Origin: Agrobacterium genomosp. 13 str. CFBP 6927
GTDB lineage: Bacteria; Pseudomonadota; Alphaproteobacteria; Rhizobiales; Rhizobiaceae
DNA: 64,000 nt
Assembly: GCA_900012615.1 (NCBI GenBank)
Contig: LT009756.1
Location: 1,576,567 to 1,640,566 of the forward strand
Direction of reading: 5' to 3'
The notes under the pieces were generated by a model. That model searched no databases and was not told the DNA's origin. It saw only the letters and a list, made by a program, of their open reading frames with translations. Shown in pieces: positions 19,338 to 28,599 of the stretch; positions within the stretch are counted from its first letter, which is position 1; each line of letters opens with the position of its first letter. The translations under genes were made by a program, and so were the position numbers.

Positions 19338-20816
19338 TTATTCGGCGTCGCCTTCGGCGGCCTTCTTCTTGGCCGGAGCCTTCTTCTTCGGAGCGGCTTC
19401 TTCGCCTTCGGCGGCGTCGTCAGCCTTGGCAGCAGCCTTTTTCTTGGCCGGGGCCTTCTTCTTGGTTTCCGTTGCTTCTTCGGCGTCGTCAGCCAGCAGC
19501 TCTTCCTTGGAAACGGTCTTGTCCGTTACCGAGATTTCGGAGAGCAGCTTGTCGATGACCTTTTCTTCGAAGATCGGAGCGCGCAGCGAAGCGGAAGCGC
19601 CGGGGGTGTTGCGGAAGAAATCGAGGATTTCCTTCTGCTGGCCCGGGAACTGCTGCAGCTGCTGGAACAGCGCGCGCTGCATTTCTTCTTCGGTCACTTC
19701 AACGCCGGCCTTTTCGCCGATTTCGGAGAGAACGAGGCCGAGACGGACGCGGCGTTCAGCAAGCTTGCGATATTCTTCGCGGGCTTCTTCTTCGGTCGTG
19801 TCTTCGTCAGCGAAGGTCTTGCCGGACTGGGCGAGATCGGTGTTGATCTGGCGCCAGATGTTGTCGAACTCGGCGTCAACCAGGCCGGCCGGCGTGTCGA
19901 ACTTGTACATTTCGTCCAGCTGGTCGAGGATCTGACGCTTGACCTTCTGGCGGGTGATGTTGCCGTACTGGCTTTCGATCTGACCCTTGACGATTTCCTT
20001 CAGCTTTTCAGCCGATTCAAGACCGAGCTTTTCAGCCAGTTCGTCGTTGATTTCAACGGCAGCAGCAGCGGCAACTTCCTTGACGGTGATGTCGAAGTTG
20101 GCTTCCTTGCCGGCAAGGTTTGCAGCCGGGTAGTCAGCCGGGAAGGTCACGGTGATGGTCTTTTCATCGCCAGCCTTGACGCCGACCAGCTGGTCTTCGA
20201 AGCCGGGGATGAAGCGGCCCGAACCGAGAACCAGTTCAGCATCTTCAGCAGCGCCGCCGTCGAAGGCAACGCCGTCAACCTTGCCGAGATAGTTCATGGT
20301 GACGCGGTCGCCATCGGCAGCCTTGCCCTTCTTGGCCTCAAAGGTGCGGGCGCTTTCAGCGATCTTCAGAATCTGCTCGTTGATTTCGTCTTCGGAGACT
20401 TCAACAACTTCGCGGGTAACCTTGATGCCGTCATTGGCCTTCAGTTCGATGGCCGGAATGATTTCATAGGCAACGGTGAATTCGAAATCGGATTCGGCCG
20501 ACAGGATCTTTTCGGCTTCCTGCTCGTCTTCGGTCATGGAGATGGCCGGCTGGGTAGCAGACTTCTCGCCGCGGCTGGAAAGGATTTCGGTCGGCTTTTC
20601 ACGAACCAGCTCGTTGACGAGGTCGGCCATGATGGACTTGCCGTACATCTTCTTCAGGTGGCCAACCGGCACCTTGCCGGGACGGAAACCGTTGATGCGA
20701 ACCTTGTCCTTGGCGTCAACCAGGCGCTCGTCCAGACGAGCCTTCATGTCGGCGGCCGGAATAACGACCTTGAGTTCGCGCTTCAGCCCTTCAGCGAGCG
20801 TTTCGATAACCTGCAT
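19338..20816 (-). CDS. tig: Trigger factor (ribosome-bound chaperone, PPIase)
   Basis: Trigger factor binds ribosomal protein uL23 at the exit tunnel and shelters nascent chains. The 492-residue protein has the ribosome-docking loop GFRPGKVP at 43-50, an FKBP-type PPIase domain at about 169-247 ([14 protein letters not shown]) and the long helical C-terminal arms. The last about 50 residues are a low-complexity tail with two [11 protein letters not shown] blocks separated by acidic residues, not present in the E. coli protein. The ATG has an AGGA site; upstream in-frame codons are rejected because MQVIETL is the expected N-terminus. The usual neighbours clpP and lon are not here. Confidence 0.95.
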   Translation of the reverse strand: MQVIETLAEGLKRELKVVIPAADMKARLDERLVDAKDKVRINGFRPGKVPVGHLKKMYGKSIMADLVNELVREKPTEILSSRGEKSATQPAISMTEDEQEAEKILSAESDFEFTVAYEIIPAIELKANDGIKVTREVVEVSEDEINEQILKIAESARTFEAKKGKAADGDRVTMNYLGKVDGVAFDGGAAEDAELVLGSGRFIPGFEDQLVGVKAGDEKTITVTFPADYPAANLAGKEANFDITVKEVAAAAAVEINDELAEKLGLESAEKLKEIVKGQIESQYGNITRQKVKRQILDQLDEMYKFDTPAGLVDAEFDNIWRQINTDLAQSGKTFADEDTTEEEAREEYRKLAERRVRLGLVLSEIGEKAGVEVTEEEMQRALFQQLQQFPGQQKEILDFFRNTPGASASLRAPIFEEKVIDKLLSEISVTDKTVSKEELLADDAEEATETKKKAPAKKKAAAKADDAAEGEEAAPKKKAPAKKKAAEGDAE

Positions 20817-21054
20817 TTTCCTAACCTTCACATCATGGCGGCGGTGCTCAGACAGCCGTTGGTTTACTTTCGAGCACTGCGCCGGAAACGTCGTTCCCCG
20901 GCCGTGGCTTCCCTTATTTCTTGACACAAGCGCCTGCCGGACACCATTGCGCCCGCGCCCGAGAGAAAGACCAAGGGGGAAAACGAACCCCGAAGCTCCC
21001 GCATCTTATAAAGATGCACTCTGGCGCAAGCGTGGCACAGCCATGCCTTGCTTG

Positions 21055-21137
21055 TGGTGCGGGTAGAGAGACTCGAACTCCCACGCCGAAGCGTTGGTAC
21101 CTAAAACCAATGCGTCTACCAATTCCGCCATACCCGC
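21055..21137 (-). tRNA. tRNA-Leu (anticodon UAG)
   Basis: Read on the minus strand it starts GCGGGTATGGCGGAATTGG and ends CTACCCGCACCA, with a 7-bp acceptor stem GCGGGTA/TACCCGC and an encoded CCA. The anticodon stem TTGGT/ACCAA frames the loop TTTAGGT, giving UAG. It has the long variable arm CGCTTCGGCG of class II tRNAs and a T-arm with TTCGAGT. It reads CUA and other CUN leucine codons. It lies upstream of tig in the same direction. Confidence 0.95.
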
Positions 21138-21772
21138 ACGTTGGGCGGCGGTATGTCACAATGTTCAGAAAGGGTCAAGCACGCCGTTCCCCCCGCCCCT
21201 CGTTTCCTCCGGACTTTTCTTGCCGCCTGCGCCGGCGGGAAGAGGCCCCGCCCTCTTTGACTATTTGCAGCCCGCGCCAGGGGAGAAGGCACAACAGCGG
21301 AACAGAGACTATTCCTTGCAGAGAAAGAAAAGCCGCACAGCCCGCGCCCCGCCTTTCCCGCCCGGCAAACCCGCAGGGAGGCCGGCGCGGAAAGCGGAGA
21401 TATTTATGCGGCTACGTTGACATTATATATAGCACGTCCCGCACCGCACATTGCGCGCGCCCTTTTCTAATCTGCAATTCACGACTGCCGCGTCCTCCCC
21501 TTGCCCGGTCAACCCTCGCGGATTCGCAATGCCGCTCATCCCGCCACCACCAAAAGCACACAAATTGGTCACAAATTATGCATGAATCGCCGCAATCGGC
21601 CCGTTTTACCGGCTTGCATTGCATTCCACGCATAGGTGGCATCTTGCTTTGTCTGTTTTTCTTTTGATTAAACCGATTATATTCGTGGTCATACAGAGAT
21701 CGAGTTCAGCCCCGGACCAAAGCCTCCCAAGACTGGCCGTAGAGACTGAACAGCACGAAGAGGAAGATGAAA
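21138..21772. other. Intergenic region upstream of DUF1127 gene
   Basis: About 635 bases with no supported gene. A stretch around 21415-21440 is AT-rich (TTGACATTATATATAGCA), which reads as a good promoter with TTGACA and TATATA boxes rather close together. A CACAAATTATGCATG motif at 21570-21584 resembles one upstream of the second DUF1127 gene. Confidence 0.4.
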
Positions 21773-21919
21773 ATGAACATTACACGCTCGCTCACCAACT
21801 GGCGCAAGTATCGTCAGACCGTAACCGAACTCGGCCGCATGACTGACCGCGAACTGAGCGACCTCGGCATTGGCCGTCAGGACATCCGCCGCGTCGCCCG
21901 TACCGCCGTCGGCATCTAA
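21773..21919 (+). CDS. DUF1127 small protein
   Basis: A 48-residue arginine-rich protein. It shows the DUF1127 pattern: a W-R-x-Y-R helix, then ELGRMTDRELSDLGIGRQDI and a basic end. DUF1127 proteins are abundant in Rhizobiales; in A. tumefaciens members have been linked to phosphate and carbon metabolism and some bind RNA, so a role in post-transcriptional control is possible. The ATG at 21773 has AGGA about eight bases upstream; an ATG two codons earlier overlaps that site. An intrinsic terminator follows, so this is a single-gene transcript. Confidence 0.9.
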   Translation: MNITRSLTNWRKYRQTVTELGRMTDRELSDLGIGRQDIRRVARTAVGI

Positions 21920-22393
21920 TCCGCCTCGCCGCTTGAATGCGGCGGATGCGAGACTACCCTTCCAAAAGGCCTGAGGCTTCCGCCTCTGGCCTTTTTTTGT
22001 TTTGGGCGATCCTTGAGCAGCCCCCCGTCTCCGCCTTCAAATGCCGCGAGCAAACCGGTTAAAAATGCATCGCTCAACCGATCGCCTGGAACAATGCGAA
22101 GCGCCCGAAGGCATGCCAGCACCGCAAAAATCGAAAATGGCCGCCCAAATGCCCTCAGAGGCCGCCCAACCTTCAAAAACCGCCCGAAAGACGGGCATTT
22201 CCGCACATATTTTGCTCAGACGATAAGCAAAGCCGCAAATTTAGCCGACATAGTGCACAAATGCATGGCAGTAGCCTAAATTCTGCACTGCACAACATGG
22301 CTCAATGTCTATATATAAACCTCAACAGCCGAGAGCACAGACAAACCGCTGAGCCGGCAGACGAATTCACAAAGAAAGATTGAGGAAACGACC
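21920..22393. other. Spacer between the two DUF1127 genes
   Basis: It contains the terminator of the first gene and the promoter region of the second. Around 22300-22320 an AT-rich TATATATAA run could be the -10 region of the second gene. No other gene is convincing. Confidence 0.45.
21964..21997 (+). terminator. Intrinsic terminator of first DUF1127 gene
   Basis: The stem AAAAGGCC(T)GAGGC pairs with GCCTC(T)GGCCTTTT across a TTCC loop and is followed by a run of seven T, starting 45 bases after the stop codon. Confidence 0.9.
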
Positions 22394-22537
22394 ATGAACC
22401 CTATCCGCATCGCAAAGAACTGGATCTCCTACCGCCGCACGATCAACGAACTTGGCAGCCTCTCCAACCAGGCTCTGAGCGACATCGGTCTGACCCGTTA
22501 CGACATCCGTAACGTAGCAGCCCGTTCGTTCCGCTAA
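22394..22537 (+). CDS. DUF1127 small protein
   Basis: A 47-residue arginine-rich protein and clear relative of the 48-residue one at 21773: same WxSYRR-type start, ELGSLSNQALSDIGLTRYDIR core and basic end. The ATG follows GAGGAAACGACC, a good ribosome site. Its own upstream region and its own terminator indicate independent transcription. The two genes probably arose by duplication and may have diverged in expression. Confidence 0.9.
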   Translation: MNPIRIAKNWISYRRTINELGSLSNQALSDIGLTRYDIRNVAARSFR

Positions 22538-22600
22538 GGCGTAAACGATCGTCCCGCTGCCCGACCTCCAGGGCGCGACGATTGAGCGACAGGTAAAGAA

Positions 22601-22625
22601 AGCGGCGCCTCTGGCGCCGTTTTTG
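22601..22625 (+). terminator. Intrinsic terminator of second DUF1127 gene
   Basis: The stem CGGCGCC/GGCGCCG has a three-base loop and is followed by TTTTT, starting about 65 bases after the stop codon. Confidence 0.85.
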
Positions 22626-22750
22626 ATTCCGGGGGTTGGCTGGAACTCGGCATCGCTGCAACATATCAAAGGTTCGTCCCTTCCCTGCGTGCCGCCTGCA
22701 AAAGCGCTTCCCGCGACATGCAGTGCAATCTGACGCGCACTGCGCCGCCG

Positions 22751-22879
22751 CTTGTTTCTTCTCCCCGGAGAAGGTGGCCCGAAGGGTCGGATGAGGGGGC
22801 TAGCTCTCCGAATATCTCCACCCTCACCCCCTCATCCCGCTGCCGCGGACTTCTCCCCGGCGGGGAGAAGAAACAAGAG
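22751..22879. repeat. RIME-like palindromic element (family A), full copy
   Basis: Inverted relative to the copy at 9911-10045: CTTCTCCCCGGAGAAGGTGG with CCCGAAGGGTCGGATGAG at left, then a variable middle, then CCCTCATCCCGCTGCCGCGG and CTTCTCCCCGGCGGGGAGAAG at right. The left hairpin has lost the central GCGG bases. Confidence 0.85.
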
Positions 22880-23091
22880 GCAGCCGCTCGCTCCAAAATG
22901 CGCGCCTGCTCCTCGACCCCGCCGGGAGCTTGGCAGCCCGCCCCCCATAGCCTCCATCCCTCAAAAACATTTGGCTGCCCCCGCCATGCATGCTAGTGCA
23001 TCCACAAACAATGCCGCGTCCTTCGGGACCCGTGCAAAACAATCACTCGAAAGACAGCCGCCGGATGGGAGCCTTTGCCCCGCGGAGGCCC

Positions 23092-24534
23092 ATGGACGCC
23101 AGCATGCAAGACAAGACCACTTCTCCCATTCACGTCGTGGGCGGCGGGCTGGCCGGCTCGGAAGCCGCATGGCAGATCGCGCAGAGCGGCGTGCCCGTCA
23201 TCCTGCATGAAATGCGTGGCGTGCGCGGCACGGATGCGCATAAGGGCGATACGCTGGCGGAACTGGTCTGTTCCAACTCCTTCCGCTCCGACGATGCGAC
23301 CGCCAATGCGGTCGGTGTCATCCATGCCGAAATGCGGCTTGCCGGTTCGCTGATCATGGCCTGCGCCGACAGACATCAGGTGCCGGCCGGCGGCGCGCTT
23401 GCCGTCGATCGCGACGGGTTCTCCGAGGCTGTGACGAAAGAGCTTGAAAGTCACCCTCTGGTGACGATCATCCGCGAGGAAGTGAACGGCCTGCCGCCGA
23501 AGGAATGGGGCAGCACCATCATCGCCACCGGCCCGCTCACCTCGCCGGATCTGGCAGCGGCGGTTCAGGCCGAGACCGGCGAGGACGCGCTGGCCTTTTT
23601 CGACGCCATCGCTCCCATCGTCCACCGCGACAGCATCAATATGGATATCTGCTGGTACCAGTCGCGTTACGACAAGGTCGGCCCCGGCGGCACGGGCAAG
23701 GATTACATCAACTGCCCGCTGAACGAGGAACAATATAACGCCTTCATCGATGCGCTGATTGCGGGCGACACGGTCGGTTTCAAGGAATGGGAAGGCACGC
23801 CCTATTTCGACGGCTGCCTGCCGATCGAGATCATGGCCGAGCGCGGCCGCGAGACCCTGCGCCATGGCCCGATGAAACCCATGGGCTTGACCAATGCCCA
23901 TACCCCCACCGTGAAGGCCTATGCCGTCGTGCAGCTGCGCCAGGACAATGCGCTCGGCACGCTCTACAACATGGTTGGTTTCCAGACCAAGCTGAAATAC
24001 GGCGTGCAGGCGGATGTGTTCCGCATGATACCGGGCCTCGAAAATGCGGAATTCGCGCGCCTCGGCGGCCTGCACCGCAACACCTATATCGATTCCCCGA
24101 TCCTGCTCGATCCGTCGCTGAAGCTGAAATCGCGGCCGGACCTGCGTTTCGCCGGCCAGATCACCGGCTGCGAGGGTTATGTGGAAAGCGCCTCCGTCGG
24201 CCTCCTCGCCGGCCGCTTCGCCGCCGCCGAACGGAAGGGTGAAGCTCCGAGCCTGCCGCCGGCCACCACCGCACTCGGCTCGCTCCTCAACCACATCACC
24301 GGCGGCCACCTCTCTTCCGATGATGAGCCGGGCAAGCGCTCCTTCCAGCCGATGAACATCAATTTCGGCCTCTTCCCGGAACTGGAGCCGGGTTCTATCG
24401 TCAAGCCGGAAGGCGTGAAGCGTTTTCGCGGCAAGGACAAGACGATCATGAAACGCCAGCTGATTGCAGCGCGGGCGTTGAAGGATTGTGCGGCGTGGCT
24501 CGGCGAAAGCCAGGTCGCGACAGAGGCTGTCTGA
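23092..24534 (+). CDS. trmFO: Folate-dependent tRNA (uracil-54-C5)-methyltransferase
   Basis: TrmFO uses methylenetetrahydrofolate and FAD to make 5-methyluridine at position 54 of tRNA. The 480-residue protein has the FAD-binding loop [14 protein letters not shown] near the N-terminus, then [10 protein letters not shown], and the conserved [16 protein letters not shown] segment near the C-terminus, typical of this family and distinct from MnmG. I placed the start at the ATG giving MDASMQDK, which has GGAGG three bases upstream; the ATG four codons later is possible, and earlier in-frame starts add unlikely residues. Confidence 0.93.
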   Translation: MDASMQDKTTSPIHVVGGGLAGSEAAWQIAQSGVPVILHEMRGVRGTDAHKGDTLAELVCSNSFRSDDATANAVGVIHAEMRLAGSLIMACADRHQVPAGGALAVDRDGFSEAVTKELESHPLVTIIREEVNGLPPKEWGSTIIATGPLTSPDLAAAVQAETGEDALAFFDAIAPIVHRDSINMDICWYQSRYDKVGPGGTGKDYINCPLNEEQYNAFIDALIAGDTVGFKEWEGTPYFDGCLPIEIMAERGRETLRHGPMKPMGLTNAHTPTVKAYAVVQLRQDNALGTLYNMVGFQTKLKYGVQADVFRMIPGLENAEFARLGGLHRNTYIDSPILLDPSLKLKSRPDLRFAGQITGCEGYVESASVGLLAGRFAAAERKGEAPSLPPATTALGSLLNHITGGHLSSDDEPGKRSFQPMNINFGLFPELEPGSIVKPEGVKRFRGKDKTIMKRQLIAARALKDCAAWLGESQVATEAV

Positions 24535-24540
24535 GCCCGA

Positions 24541-25143
24541 TCAGTTTGCTTTGAATGGCGAGCGCTTGAGGTTCCATTTTGCGAAATCAGATTTGCCGCT
24601 CTGGTAAGGATATCGCTGGGAAAAGAACGGGTTGACGGCCGCAACATATTCGAATTTGAGCGTGATATCGGCCAGGACCGAGATCAGCGGCCGGTAGCTG
24701 TAGCGACCGGAGACGACGATGACAGCCTCCTGAGGACCAAAGCCGTTTGCAAGGACGGTTTTCTCCCACGGCACGTCTTCGGCCGATCCCTTAAAATTAT
24801 GGGCGGGAAACTGCAGCCTCGCGACCTTGTCGATCAGCTTGACGCTTCTCAGCGTCAGGTCAAGTTTGTCCGCCTGGAGAATGCCGCTGCCGGAAAGGAC
24901 GACGAAAGTCGGAATACCCGTGCGCACCCGTTCCTCGAACTCCGGGAACCTCGCCGCCCAGCGCGCTGAATTATCGACGACCGTCATGAACCGGTCATAG
25001 CTCAGCCAGCCCCGCCCTACCTCGATGACCACCGCGAGCAGAAGCACAAGCAGCGGAGCGAGAATTCCCATCTCCACCGCCGCAGCGCCAGAACGGCAAC
25101 GGCCCAAACTGCCAAGACGCGACAACCATGTCGTCTTTTTCAT
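24541..25143 (-). CDS. TadE-like pseudopilin-type protein
   Basis: A 200-residue protein with a TadE-type N-terminus: a short basic leader ending in RSGAAAVEMGILAPLLVLLL, with the conserved Glu five residues into the mature helix, then a single transmembrane helix and an exported C-terminal domain. TadE and TadF are pseudopilins processed by TadV-type peptidases in Flp pilus systems. Its start overlaps the stop of the upstream gene by four bases (ATGA), so the two are translationally coupled. No secretion ATPase, secretin or prepilin peptidase is near. Confidence 0.8.
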   Translation of the reverse strand: MKKTTWLSRLGSLGRCRSGAAAVEMGILAPLLVLLLAVVIEVGRGWLSYDRFMTVVDNSARWAARFPEFEERVRTGIPTFVVLSGSGILQADKLDLTLRSVKLIDKVARLQFPAHNFKGSAEDVPWEKTVLANGFGPQEAVIVVSGRYSYRPLISVLADITLKFEYVAAVNPFFSQRYPYQSGKSDFAKWNLKRSPFKAN

Positions 25144-25706
25144 TCGCTCACCTTCACGGCAGTGATCGCCAGGGAAATATTGCGCAATTGATAAACACCA
25201 TCCGCGCTCGGCACGAGAAAACGGGTCGTCGGCATAAAGAAATTCCAGTTGTAGCCGACAGCCAGAATATATTGCCCGGCAGTATCGGCGGGCGGGCGGA
25301 AATCGTTGACGATCGGTATGGGCACTTTGGCTTCGGCAATATCGTCGTCGGGGATCGGCAAAAGAGCAATCTTGAGAGTGGTCTTATCCGTCCCGCCAAT
25401 GAAGTGAGAGGAGATAGCCTTGCGCAACGCAATCTCGGTTGCCGGTTTACCATCGGCCGCCGCCTTGCGGAGATACTCGATGCCCGCATTCGATGCGGAC
25501 GCGAGATAGAGGTAGTAGAGCATCAGCAGGCCGATTTCGAACGTGCCGAAAATCAGCGCAAAAAACAGCGGCAACAGCAGAGCCGTCTCAACCGCCGTTG
25601 CTGCCTTTCGGTCGCCGAGCAGCCGGGAGCATAAGCGATGCGCGAACCGGTATCTCAGCCCGACGCCGCAGCTCTGATCCTGGCGCGAAAGAAGGAAAGA
25701 TTTCAT
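25140..25706 (-). CDS. TadE-like pseudopilin-type protein
   Basis: A 188-residue protein with a longer cytoplasmic leader, then DRKAATAVETALLLPLFFAL, the TadE signature, one transmembrane helix and an exported domain. The middle gene of a three-gene unit. The ATG has GAGGG upstream and lies only one base after the stop of the frameshifted TadG-like gene. Sequence similarity to its downstream partner is limited to the N-terminal helix, so they are probably a minor-pseudopilin pair. Confidence 0.8.
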   Translation of the reverse strand: MKSFLLSRQDQSCGVGLRYRFAHRLCSRLLGDRKAATAVETALLLPLFFALIFGTFEIGLLMLYYLYLASASNAGIEYLRKAAADGKPATEIALRKAISSHFIGGTDKTTLKIALLPIPDDDIAEAKVPIPIVNDFRPPADTAGQYILAVGYNWNFFMPTTRFLVPSADGVYQLRNISLAITAVKVSE

Positions 25707-25707
25707 C

Positions 25708-26924
25708 TCAGCCCTCTTCCATTCGATCCACGTAGATGAGCTGGAAACCGGTGATGATGCCACCGAAGCTGTCGCTCAGGCCGGTAGCCTCGATCGTCAC
25801 CCGATAGATGGAGTAGGCTTTGACCCTGAAACTGTACTCCCTCGGCGTCCAGGCAATACTTTTTTTATCCTGGGTCAACTCCCACACCCTCTGCCGGGGT
25901 TTCAGTTCAGGAAGGAGCTGTTGGAGCGATATCTCGATTCCGTTTGTTTTTTCCACGTCCTCGACGGCCCGGCGCCCATTATACCAAACCATGATCTTAT
26001 ACATTCCGGGATGAAGCTCGACATCCTTGTAGATCGAGCTATTGGCTTCGATATTTTTTTCTTGCCGGGCTTGGGCGGCCCCCAGTCGCTGTCGAGCTCC
26101 ATGACATAACGGGTTGGCAATGAGAGCTCCGCGCCTGCCTTCTTGTCGATTTCGATCTTGTCGGTGGTCTTTGCCTTATCGACCTCCTTCAAAGTGCAGG
26201 CTTTGTCGTTGGCGGTAGGGGCCTCGTTGAGTTTCTTGCTCTGCATTCCCGCCGGATAACCCTCCCAATTGTGGTTGCGGCGGCAGCAGGGGCTGCTCCA
26301 GTCCTGCAACTCGACGCCGGGGCCGGTTCCGCCATCCCATCCGATTTCCGAATAGGGATAGACACCCCAGCAACCGCCAGGGGTTTCCTTGGTAACGCCG
26401 TTTTTCAGAACCCGCTCGACGCCGAGAGCGTTGCTCTCGAACATATTGTCAATAATAACCGCATCGTCCTCGGGATAGGGCGGGATACCTTCGCAAGACT
26501 CATCAAGGCGATATTTCAGCTTATCGAGATTGAACATCTCCGAGAAAATCAAACCGTAACTGAACTCGGCCTTGATCTTCGTCTTGGTCCAGTCCACCTT
26601 CACCTCGCGCGAGAGGACCTTCTGCTTGGTGGATCGAATCATGGCATCGAAGGCTGCGGCCACATTGTCGCGCCGGACTTCGTCGGACAATGTAAAGGTG
26701 CGAGTCGGCTTGGTGGCTCTTTCACACGCCATCGCCATGACCCGCTTGGATTGGTTGTAATAGGCCAGCGCCCTGCCACCCTCAAAAAGCAGTCCCAGCA
26801 AAATGATAAAGACCGGCAGCAGCAGCGCGGTCATGACTGCGAAGGTACCCGCGCGATCCCTGAGGAGCGATGAAAACAGGCTCCATTTCCATGCCGCTTT
26901 TTTTATCCGCCTGCTCGTCATCAA
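25708..26924 (-). pseudogene. TadG-like protein gene with a frameshift
   Basis: The N-terminal reading (26924 to about 26060) encodes RAGTFAVMTALLLPVFIILLG, the TadG-type helix, then a soluble domain with paired cysteines (GGCWG, PCCRRN). After a run of seven A on the coding strand (26054-26060) this frame becomes nonsense-like and stops at 25902, while the adjacent frame continues without a break to 25708 with sensible sequence (YKIMVWYNGRRAVEDVEK). One more A in the tract would join them. It could be a sequencing error, a true mutation, or slippage-based expression. It is the first gene of the TadE-like operon. Confidence 0.75.
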
Positions 26925-27349
26925 AACACCGTCTCATGTCGCTCATCGCCACGGGAAAGGCGCGCTGTGAAAAGCGACAGGCCTGGCTTTCTGCGACGCT
27001 AAAAATGTCCGGCTGACGCCGGTCGCTCGAAAATTGCTCGTTGGTCGCCGGCGGTGCTGCTTTTCGAGCAACTTCGCTTGACCACTGAAAATACAGGGGT
27101 CAATTAACACGCAAACCGTAAATCAAAGCTCAACCGGAACCTAAAAATATGAAGCAAATTCATATGCTTAGTTAATTTATTAGTAAATTAGAGTTCGCCA
27201 ATAAGATCTTATGACCGCATAACGGCAGTGCGGAGTTTGCATTCACAGCCTCTTCCGAAAACACAAACTTGGGCCCGCCCCTTGTCCCTCCAGCCAAGCT
27301 CGGGCAAAACAGCCCTGTTCAATCACAAGACAATACCAGGAGATCGAAA
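26925..27349. other. AT-rich divergent promoter region
   Basis: 425 bases between the Tad-like operon (minus) and the formaldehyde dehydrogenase gene (plus). The middle (27100-27200) is distinctly AT-rich. No gene is present. Promoters for both directions and a CtrA-like box lie here. Confidence 0.5.
27172..27186. promoter_or_regulatory. Possible CtrA-type box
   Basis: TTAA, seven bases, then GTAA: one mismatch from the TTAA-N7-TTAA consensus of the alphaproteobacterial regulator CtrA. It lies about 250 bases upstream of the TadG-like gene. CtrA controls pilus genes in Caulobacter, so the position is suggestive, but in AT-rich DNA such matches arise by chance. Confidence 0.25.
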
Positions 27350-28477
27350 ATGGACGTTCGCGCCGCAGTTGCCATTCAGGCAGGAAAACCGCTTGAGGTC
27401 ATGACCGTGCAGCTGGAAGGTCCGCGCGCCGGCGAAGTGCTGATCGAGGTCAAGGCGACCGGCATCTGCCATACCGACGATTTCACCCTGTCGGGCGCTG
27501 ATCCGGAAGGCCTGTTCCCGGCCATTCTCGGCCATGAGGGCGCCGGTATTGTCGTTGATGTCGGCCCCGGCGTCACCTCGGTCAAGAAGGGTGACCATGT
27601 CATTCCGCTCTACACGCCGGAATGCCGCGAGTGTTATTCCTGCACCTCGCGCAAGACCAATCTCTGCACCTCCATCCGCGCCACCCAGGGCCAGGGCGTG
27701 ATGCCCGATGGCACGAGCCGATTCTCGATCGGCAAGGACAAGATCCACCATTATATGGGCTGCTCGACCTTCTCGAACTACACCGTCCTGCCCGAGATCG
27801 CGCTGGCCAAGATCAACCCGGACGCTCCCTTCGACAAGGTCTGCTACATTGGCTGCGGCGTAACGACCGGTATCGGCGCGGTCATCAACACCGCCAAGGT
27901 CGAGATCGGCTCCACCGCCATCGTCTTCGGTCTCGGCGGCATCGGCCTCAACGTGCTGCAGGGCCTGCGCCTTGCCGGTGCGGACATGATCATAGGCGTG
28001 GACATCAACCCCGACCGCAAGGCCTGGGGCGAGAAGTTCGGCATGACCCATTTCGTCAACCCGAAAGAAGTGGGCGACGACATCGTGCCCTATCTCGTCA
28101 ACATGACGAAGCGCAATGGCGACCTGATCGGCGGCGCGGACTATACGTTCGACTGCACGGGCAATACAAAGGTTATGCGCCAGGCGCTGGAAGCCTCGCA
28201 TCGCGGCTGGGGCAAATCGGTCATCATCGGCGTTGCCGGCGCCGGCCAGGAAATCTCGACGCGTCCGTTCCAGCTGGTCACCGGCCGCAACTGGATGGGC
28301 ACGGCCTTCGGCGGCGCACGCGGCCGCACCGATGTGCCGAAGATCGTCGACTGGTACATGGAAGGCAAGATCCAGATCGATCCGATGATCACCCATACGA
28401 TGCCGCTCGAAGACATCAACAAGGGCTTCGACCTGATGCACAAGGGCGAAAGCATCCGCGGCGTCGTTGTCTATTGA
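27350..28477 (+). CDS. frmA: S-(hydroxymethyl)glutathione dehydrogenase (class III ADH)
   Basis: It oxidises S-hydroxymethylglutathione, formed from formaldehyde and glutathione, and can also reduce S-nitrosoglutathione. The 375-residue zinc enzyme shows the catalytic zinc ligands in ATGICHTDD and GHEGAG, the structural four-cysteine cluster PECRECYSC...NLC, and the NAD-binding [26 protein letters not shown] is characteristic of class III. AGGAG lies eight bases upstream of the chosen ATG. No S-formylglutathione hydrolase gene is adjacent. Confidence 0.95.
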   Translation: MDVRAAVAIQAGKPLEVMTVQLEGPRAGEVLIEVKATGICHTDDFTLSGADPEGLFPAILGHEGAGIVVDVGPGVTSVKKGDHVIPLYTPECRECYSCTSRKTNLCTSIRATQGQGVMPDGTSRFSIGKDKIHHYMGCSTFSNYTVLPEIALAKINPDAPFDKVCYIGCGVTTGIGAVINTAKVEIGSTAIVFGLGGIGLNVLQGLRLAGADMIIGVDINPDRKAWGEKFGMTHFVNPKEVGDDIVPYLVNMTKRNGDLIGGADYTFDCTGNTKVMRQALEASHRGWGKSVIIGVAGAGQEISTRPFQLVTGRNWMGTAFGGARGRTDVPKIVDWYMEGKIQIDPMITHTMPLEDINKGFDLMHKGESIRGVVVY

Positions 28478-28490
28478 TCGGCTAAACACC

Positions 28491-28521
28491 ACGGCAGACG
28501 TGCCCCGCGCGTCTGCCGTTC
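28491..28521 (+). terminator. Hairpin downstream of frmA
   Basis: The ten-base arms ACGGCAGACG/CGTCTGCCGT pair across a GC-rich loop 14 bases after the stop codon. No U-run is present, so termination would be weak. Confidence 0.45.
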
Positions 28522-28599
28522 ATGCAAATGTGATCACCCCCGCGCGCCTTGCTGCCGCCGCGATTAACGGGACAGTAAATCTATCGTCGTAAGCCAATA

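Larger units (their letters stand above)
22538..23091. other. Intergenic region before trmFO
   Basis: No gene is supported. It contains the DUF1127 terminator and a full RIME-like element. The last 200 bases are GC-rich spacer upstream of trmFO. Confidence 0.55.

Noticed and set aside
22013..22279. 88-residue frame between the DUF1127 genes
   Set aside because: No ribosome site, Pro/Arg/Ala-rich low-complexity translation, and it runs through the promoter region of the second DUF1127 gene.
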